From: Haloarcula sp. H-GB4
GTDB lineage: Archaea; Halobacteriota; Halobacteria; Halobacteriales; Haloarculaceae
Length of the DNA stretch: 64,000 nt
Reading direction: 5' to 3'
Assembly: GCF_030848575.1 (NCBI RefSeq)
Contig: NZ_JAVDDX010000002.1
Coordinates: 1,054,001 to 1,118,000, forward strand
Positions 60,086 through 64,000 of this stretch are shown in pieces (position 1 is the stretch's first letter; each line of letters begins with the position of its first letter). Both the position numbers and the translations under genes were made by a program. The notes beneath the pieces are model-generated. The model made no database searches. It had not been told where the DNA came from and worked only from the letters and a program-made list of their open reading frames with translations.

Positions 60086-62026
60086 ATGACCGACCGGATT
60101 CGCGTTCTCCACGTCGACGACGAGCCGGCTGTCGTCGAAGCGGCCACAAGTGCGCTGGAACAGGCGCACTGTGGTATCACGGTCGAGACGGAGACGAACG
60201 TCGCCGACGGCCTCAAGCGACTTGACGAGGGTGCGTTCGACTGTGTCATCGCCGGCTACGACCTGCCGGGGCAAACCGGCGTCGAGTTCCTCGATGCGGT
60301 CCGCAAACGATCACCGGACCTGCCGTTCGTTCTGTTCGCCCGCGAGGGGAACGAAGCGGCTGCCAGCGACGCGATTTCCGCCGGCGTCACCGAGTACCTC
60401 CGGGCTGACGGCAGCGCGGAGCCGTACGCACGACTGGCACACACCGTCGTCAACGCCGTCGAACGGACAGCCGACGATATCAAACACACACAGGGCTCAC
60501 GTCGTGAGCGTGCTATCGAGGAACTACACTCCACTGCCAGGGCGTTCATGCGAGCCACGACTGCTGATGCGGTGGCGCAGGTCACAGTGGACGCAGCTCG
60601 GACGATCCTCAATATGCCGGCCAACGCGGTTCACTTCGCTGACGGCGACAGTCTGTATCCGGCCGCCTGGACCAATCAGGTAGAAGAGCTCATCGGGACA
60701 CCACCGGTCTTCGAGCCCGGAGATGGCCTCGCATGGCAAGCCTTCGAAAGCGGCGAAACGCAGGTTCACAACGATGTCGCGTCAAGTCCAGCCCGGTACA
60801 ATCCGGACACGGACATCCAGAGTGAACTCATCCTTCCGCTGGGTGACCATGGTGTTCTCCTCATCGGGTCGTGTGTGACAGGTGCATTCGATGACACAGA
60901 TGTCACACTTGCGCGGACGCTCTCAGTCCACGCGACGGCGGCGCTTAGCCGTCTCGACCGCGACCGCCAGCTCCGCGAAGAGCGTGAGTTCATCGATCAG
61001 GCGCTCAATACGCTTGACGACCTGTTCTACGTCATCGACACGGACGGGAGCCTTCGGCGGTGGAACGAGCGCATCCCCGAAGTCACAGGATACAGCAATG
61101 ACGAGATTGACGATATGCCCGTCTCCGAGTTTTTCCCGGGTGACGAGCATGAGACAATCGCTGCGGCGATAAATGAGACTCGAACCAGCGGCCGGGTGAC
61201 TGTTGAAGCGGAGATTCTGACTGCCGATAGAGAGCGGATTCCGTATGAGTTTGCCGGAACCCAGCTGACCGACGCTGATGGGGCACCCGTCGGGACTGTG
61301 GGTATCGGTCGGGATATCTCCCAGCGCAAAGCGTACGAACAGCAGTTAGAACGCCAGAACGAGCGCCTCGACGAGTTTACAAGCATCGTCAGCCACGACC
61401 TCCGAAACCCGCTGACTGTCGCGGAGGGGAATCTGGAACTGGCCAGAGCAGAATACGACAGCGACGCTCTCGACAAGGTGTCACGCGCCCACGAACGAAT
61501 GCGAGCGCTGATAGACGACCTCTTGGCGTTTGCACGCGCCGGCGAAACGGCGACCGACCTCGAATCTGTCGCGCTCGCCGGCATCGTTGAGGAGTGCTGG
61601 CAGAGTGTCGAAGATGACCGGGCAACACTCGTCGTCGAGGGTGACCGGCGGGTTCGGGCAGATATGGCAAAACTCCGGCGGCTGTTAGCGAACCTCCTTC
61701 GAAACAGTGTTGAACACGGGACCACAGGCGCTCAGACGACGGCTGACGACAACACCGACCACAGTGGCGGGAGCGCAACTGTACGAGTAGGTGTCATTGA
61801 GGATACGGACCGACACGGGTTCTACGTCGCCGATGACGGTCCGGGCATCCCGGCGGCCGACCGTGAACAGGTGTTTGAAGGGGGCTATTCGACCGGCGAG
61901 AGCGGGACCGGGTTCGGACTTAAAATCGTTCAGCGGATCGCTGAGGTCCACGGATGGACGGTTACAGCCACCGAGAGCGAGGCCGGCGGCGCGCGGTTTG
62001 AGGTGACGGGTCTCGAACCTGCTTGA
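60086..62026 (+). CDS. Hybrid sensor histidine kinase with degenerate receiver, GAF and PAS domains
   Basis: 646 residues. N-terminal receiver-like domain (RVLHVDDEPAVVEAATSA) in which the phospho-acceptor Asp is Gly57 (VIAGYDLPG), the conserved Thr is Ala85 and the Lys is Ala107. A GAF-like domain spans about 140-295, a PAS domain about 305-430 (YVIDTDGSLRRWNERIP), HisKA with FTSIVSHDLRNPL (His437), and HATPase_c with N-box NLLRNSVEHG, DDGPGIPA and GFGLKIV. Receiver-first kinases of this layout are common in haloarchaea; the degenerate receiver suggests a non-phosphorylated docking or sensing role. Confidence 0.9.
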   Translation: MTDRIRVLHVDDEPAVVEAATSALEQAHCGITVETETNVADGLKRLDEGAFDCVIAGYDLPGQTGVEFLDAVRKRSPDLPFVLFAREGNEAAASDAISAGVTEYLRADGSAEPYARLAHTVVNAVERTADDIKHTQGSRRERAIEELHSTARAFMRATTADAVAQVTVDAARTILNMPANAVHFADGDSLYPAAWTNQVEELIGTPPVFEPGDGLAWQAFESGETQVHNDVASSPARYNPDTDIQSELILPLGDHGVLLIGSCVTGAFDDTDVTLARTLSVHATAALSRLDRDRQLREEREFIDQALNTLDDLFYVIDTDGSLRRWNERIPEVTGYSNDEIDDMPVSEFFPGDEHETIAAAINETRTSGRVTVEAEILTADRERIPYEFAGTQLTDADGAPVGTVGIGRDISQRKAYEQQLERQNERLDEFTSIVSHDLRNPLTVAEGNLELARAEYDSDALDKVSRAHERMRALIDDLLAFARAGETATDLESVALAGIVEECWQSVEDDRATLVVEGDRRVRADMAKLRRLLANLLRNSVEHGTTGAQTTADDNTDHSGGSATVRVGVIEDTDRHGFYVADDGPGIPAADREQVFEGGYSTGESGTGFGLKIVQRIAEVHGWTVTATESEAGGARFEVTGLEPA

Positions 62027-62119
62027 GCAGACAGACCAGTCGCCGAGTGCGGGACAGTGCCACCGACGGCAGACCCGCCGCAAGACGTGACTGACCTTTT
62101 GGTTCTGAAGCCCTCAGTG

Positions 62120-63142
62120 ATGGTAATGTCATCCCAGCGCCCTCCGCGGCAGGGCTCGCGGACCACCAAGCAGTCAGCTGCGCCGAGGGACGGAGCGACG
62201 CCCGCGCTCGCCGTCGAGGGGTTGTCAAAGCAGTTCGGCAGCGGTGCCGACGCGGTGACGGCCGTCGACGACGTGTCGTTTCGCATCGAGCAAGGGACGG
62301 TCGTCGGCCTGCTGGGGCCTAACGGTGCGGGCAAGACAACGACAATAAAATCAATTCTCGGGCTGGTGTTGCCTGATTCCGGGAGGATTCAGGTTCAGGG
62401 TATCGACATGAGCGAGCACCCGCGAGCGGCCTACCGTCACGTCGACGGGATGCTTGAAGGGGCGCGAAACGACTACTGGCGGCTGACCGTCCGGGAGAAC
62501 CTGCGCTATTTCTCGACCATCAAGGGCGTCAAGCCGGATGCCGTCGCCGACCGACACGAGCGCCTGCTGGCGAAACTTGACCTTCTGGAGAAGGCCGACG
62601 AGCCCGTTCGAGACCTTTCCCGCGGGATGAAACAGAAGGTGTCGCTGGCGAGTGTGCTGGCCAGCGAGTCCGATCTGGTGTTTCTCGACGAGCCGACGCT
62701 GGGACTGGATGTAGAAAGCTCGCTGACGCTACGGCGGGAACTGCGCCGCATCGTCGACGAGCGTGACCTCACGGCCGTCGTCAGCAGCCACGACATGGAC
62801 GTCATCGAAGATGTCTGTGACCGGGTCATCATCATGAACGAGGGGAAGATTATCGCCGACGATAGCGTGCCGGCCGTGCTCGACCAGTTCACCGCAAACG
62901 CGTTCGCCGTCACCAGTCCCGACATCACCGATGGTCTGCTTGCGATCATCCGGGAGCGCTTCGAGGTGGTCGAGGTGACGAGCACCGAGCGGGGCCGGCG
63001 CGTCGAGGTAGCGACCGACAGCGACGGGTTCTATCGCCTGCTGGCCCTGTGCCGGGACCACGACGTGACGCTTTCAGCCGTCGGCACGGTTGAACCGGAC
63101 CTGGAAGACGTGTTCGTCGAAATCACGGGGCAAGGACGATGA
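62120..63142 (+). CDS. ABC transporter ATP-binding protein (ABC-2 exporter type)
   Basis: 340 residues. Walker A GPNGAGKTTT, Q-loop region, signature LSRGMKQKVSLAS, Walker B LVFLDEPTLGLD and a downstream SSHDMD. A C-terminal regulatory domain of about 90 residues follows. Pairs with the ABC-2 permease immediately downstream; probably exports drugs, lipids or polysaccharide. Start at 62120 (MVMSS...), with 62126 as an alternative. The 93 bp after the kinase contains TGACCTTTTGG as a possible promoter. Confidence 0.9.
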   Translation: MVMSSQRPPRQGSRTTKQSAAPRDGATPALAVEGLSKQFGSGADAVTAVDDVSFRIEQGTVVGLLGPNGAGKTTTIKSILGLVLPDSGRIQVQGIDMSEHPRAAYRHVDGMLEGARNDYWRLTVRENLRYFSTIKGVKPDAVADRHERLLAKLDLLEKADEPVRDLSRGMKQKVSLASVLASESDLVFLDEPTLGLDVESSLTLRRELRRIVDERDLTAVVSSHDMDVIEDVCDRVIIMNEGKIIADDSVPAVLDQFTANAFAVTSPDITDGLLAIIRERFEVVEVTSTERGRRVEVATDSDGFYRLLALCRDHDVTLSAVGTVEPDLEDVFVEITGQGR

Positions 63143-63165
63143 GGGAGGCGGGGCTAGGACGATGA
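63127..63165 (+). repeat. 23-bp tandem duplication at the ATPase/permease junction
   Basis: GGGGCAAGGACGATGA at 63127-63142 and GGGGCTAGGACGATGA at 63150-63165 are identical except for one base. The first contains the ATPase stop TGA overlapping an ATG; the second contains the ATG used by the permease. Confidence 0.75.
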
Positions 63166-64000
63166 CCGCGAGCGCCGACACGCACGCGGACGACAGTGAC
63201 GGTGCGAGCGGCCAGACCGTCGGGGCCGCCATGCAGGCGGGCTATCTCGACCTCGCGCGAGCGGTGCTGTACCGCGAGTATCTCATCTTCGTCCGCTATC
63301 CGGCCAACGCCGTCGGCGGCATCGTCATCTCGGTGTTCTTTTTCGGCCTGCTGTTCTACGGCGGCCGGATGCTTGCCGGGCAGGCAATAACGGATTCTAT
63401 CGAGGGGATCATCGTCGGTTACTTCCTGTGGTCGCTTTCCGTCGGTGCGTACCAGGCAATCTCGAACGATATCGGGAGCGAGGCCCAGTGGGGAACGCTC
63501 GAACGGCACGTTATGACGCCGTTTGGCTTCGCGCCGGTCGCGTTCTGCAAGGGCGTCGCGAAAGTCGTCCGGACGTTCATTACCTCGACCGTCGTGCTGG
63601 CAGTGATGCTGGCGATTACCGGAACGACGCTCCAGTTGAACGTTCTCACCGTCGTCGTCGTCGCATCCCTGACTATTGCTTCCGTGCTGGGGCTTGGGTT
63701 CGCTGCCGGCGGTGTTGCGGTGCTGTACAAGCGTATCGGGAACTGGCTCAATCTGCTCCAGTTCGGGTTCATTGTCCTCATCTCCGCGCCAGTGTTCGAG
63801 CTCGGCTGGACGCGGGTCCTGCCACTGGCCCACGGAAGCGCGCTCCTCCAGCGGGCGATGGTCGACGGGACCCGGCTCTGGCAGTTCTCCGCTACCGACC
63901 TAGGCCTCCTCGTCGGTGTCCCGTCCGGCTACGTGTTGCTGGGCTACGTCGTGTTTCAGTACACGACCCGACGGGCCAGACGGCTCGGCGTACTCGGTGA
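63162..64000 (+). CDS. ABC-2 type permease (partial, runs off window end)
   Basis: At least 279 residues from ATG 63162, still open at the last base of the window. MTASADTHADDSDGASGQTV is hydrophilic, followed by six or more hydrophobic segments (PANAVGGIVISVFFFGLLFY; TSTVVLAVMLAITGTTLQL; LTVVVVASLTIASVLGLGFA) and the ABC-2 hallmark GTLERHVMTPFGFAPVAFCK. Membrane partner of the upstream ATPase. Frame checked: codons run from 63162 with the last complete one at 63996-63998. Confidence 0.88.
   Translation, partial: MTASADTHADDSDGASGQTVGAAMQAGYLDLARAVLYREYLIFVRYPANAVGGIVISVFFFGLLFYGGRMLAGQAITDSIEGIIVGYFLWSLSVGAYQAISNDIGSEAQWGTLERHVMTPFGFAPVAFCKGVAKVVRTFITSTVVLAVMLAITGTTLQLNVLTVVVVASLTIASVLGLGFAAGGVAVLYKRIGNWLNLLQFGFIVLISAPVFELGWTRVLPLAHGSALLQRAMVDGTRLWQFSATDLGLLVGVPSGYVLLGYVVFQYTTRRARRLGVLG

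Overview
The window is a gene-dense, high-GC stretch of haloarchaeal main chromosome, most likely Haloarcula. The evidence is the very acidic proteomes, leaderless genes with TATA-like elements 24-30 nt upstream, many archaeal-type information genes (eIF1A, Rio1, KH/Dim2, S24e, S27ae, Kae1-Bud32, RfcC, TiaS), and a 129-residue plant-type [2Fe-2S] ferredoxin whose sequence looks like the Haloarcula marismortui protein as I remember it. I see no insertion sequence, CRISPR array, rRNA operon or intact integrase gene.

Layout. 0-8.8 kb: Tat lipoprotein, Bat-type HTH regulator divergent from an aldehyde dehydrogenase that overlaps a 42-aa zinc-ribbon gene, then the translation/ribosome-biogenesis set eIF1A-rio1-KH protein, interrupted between rio1 and the KH gene by a PAS histidine kinase and a membrane-anchored extracellular protein. 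8.8-14.6 kb: small membrane proteins, tRNA-Thr, crotonase, C2H2-DUF3105 protein, NAD synthetase, tRNA-Gly, RfcC. 14.7-19 kb: S24e-S27ae-Kae1/Bud32, a small membrane protein, XTP/dITP pyrophosphatase and a short-chain dehydrogenase separated by a duplicated junction. 19-30 kb: soluble-domain-rich transducer, PIN-like pair, TrkA, a sequon-repeat secreted protein, RNase Z, several metabolic enzymes, a flippase-type exporter and tRNA-Ser. 30-39.5 kb: threonine deaminase, two-RCK potassium channel, citrate synthase, PhoU/RCK-C protein, aspartoacylase-like protein, threonine-synthase-like protein. 39.5-52.3 kb: TiaS, regulator, glutaredoxin, PyrE, GlmM, HisI, prepilin peptidase, ferredoxin, two phosphate permeases, a membrane-anchored heptad-repeat protein, HisA. 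52.3-64 kb: a 1232-aa Tat-exported GH97 glycosidase, methyltransferase, MutS, a histidine kinase with a degenerate receiver, and an ABC exporter whose permease runs off the window.

Themes. Potassium handling is spread over three loci (TrkA; 2TM channel with tandem RCK; PhoU plus RCK-C duplication). Signal transduction is represented by two soluble histidine kinases, one methyl-accepting transducer and two HTH regulators. Histidine biosynthesis (hisI, hisA) is scattered rather than clustered.

The most unusual things I see are not a new named system but small-scale DNA structure: each of the three tRNA genes has a partial second copy of itself within about 170 bp, and two tightly spaced gene junctions have been pulled apart by short duplications that copied the overlapping stop/start sequence. 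At protein level several enzymes lack residues their families normally need (receiver Asp/Thr/Lys, crotonase Glu, aspartoacylase His, RfcC Walker B Glu). All functional calls rest on reading motifs by eye; no database search was run.
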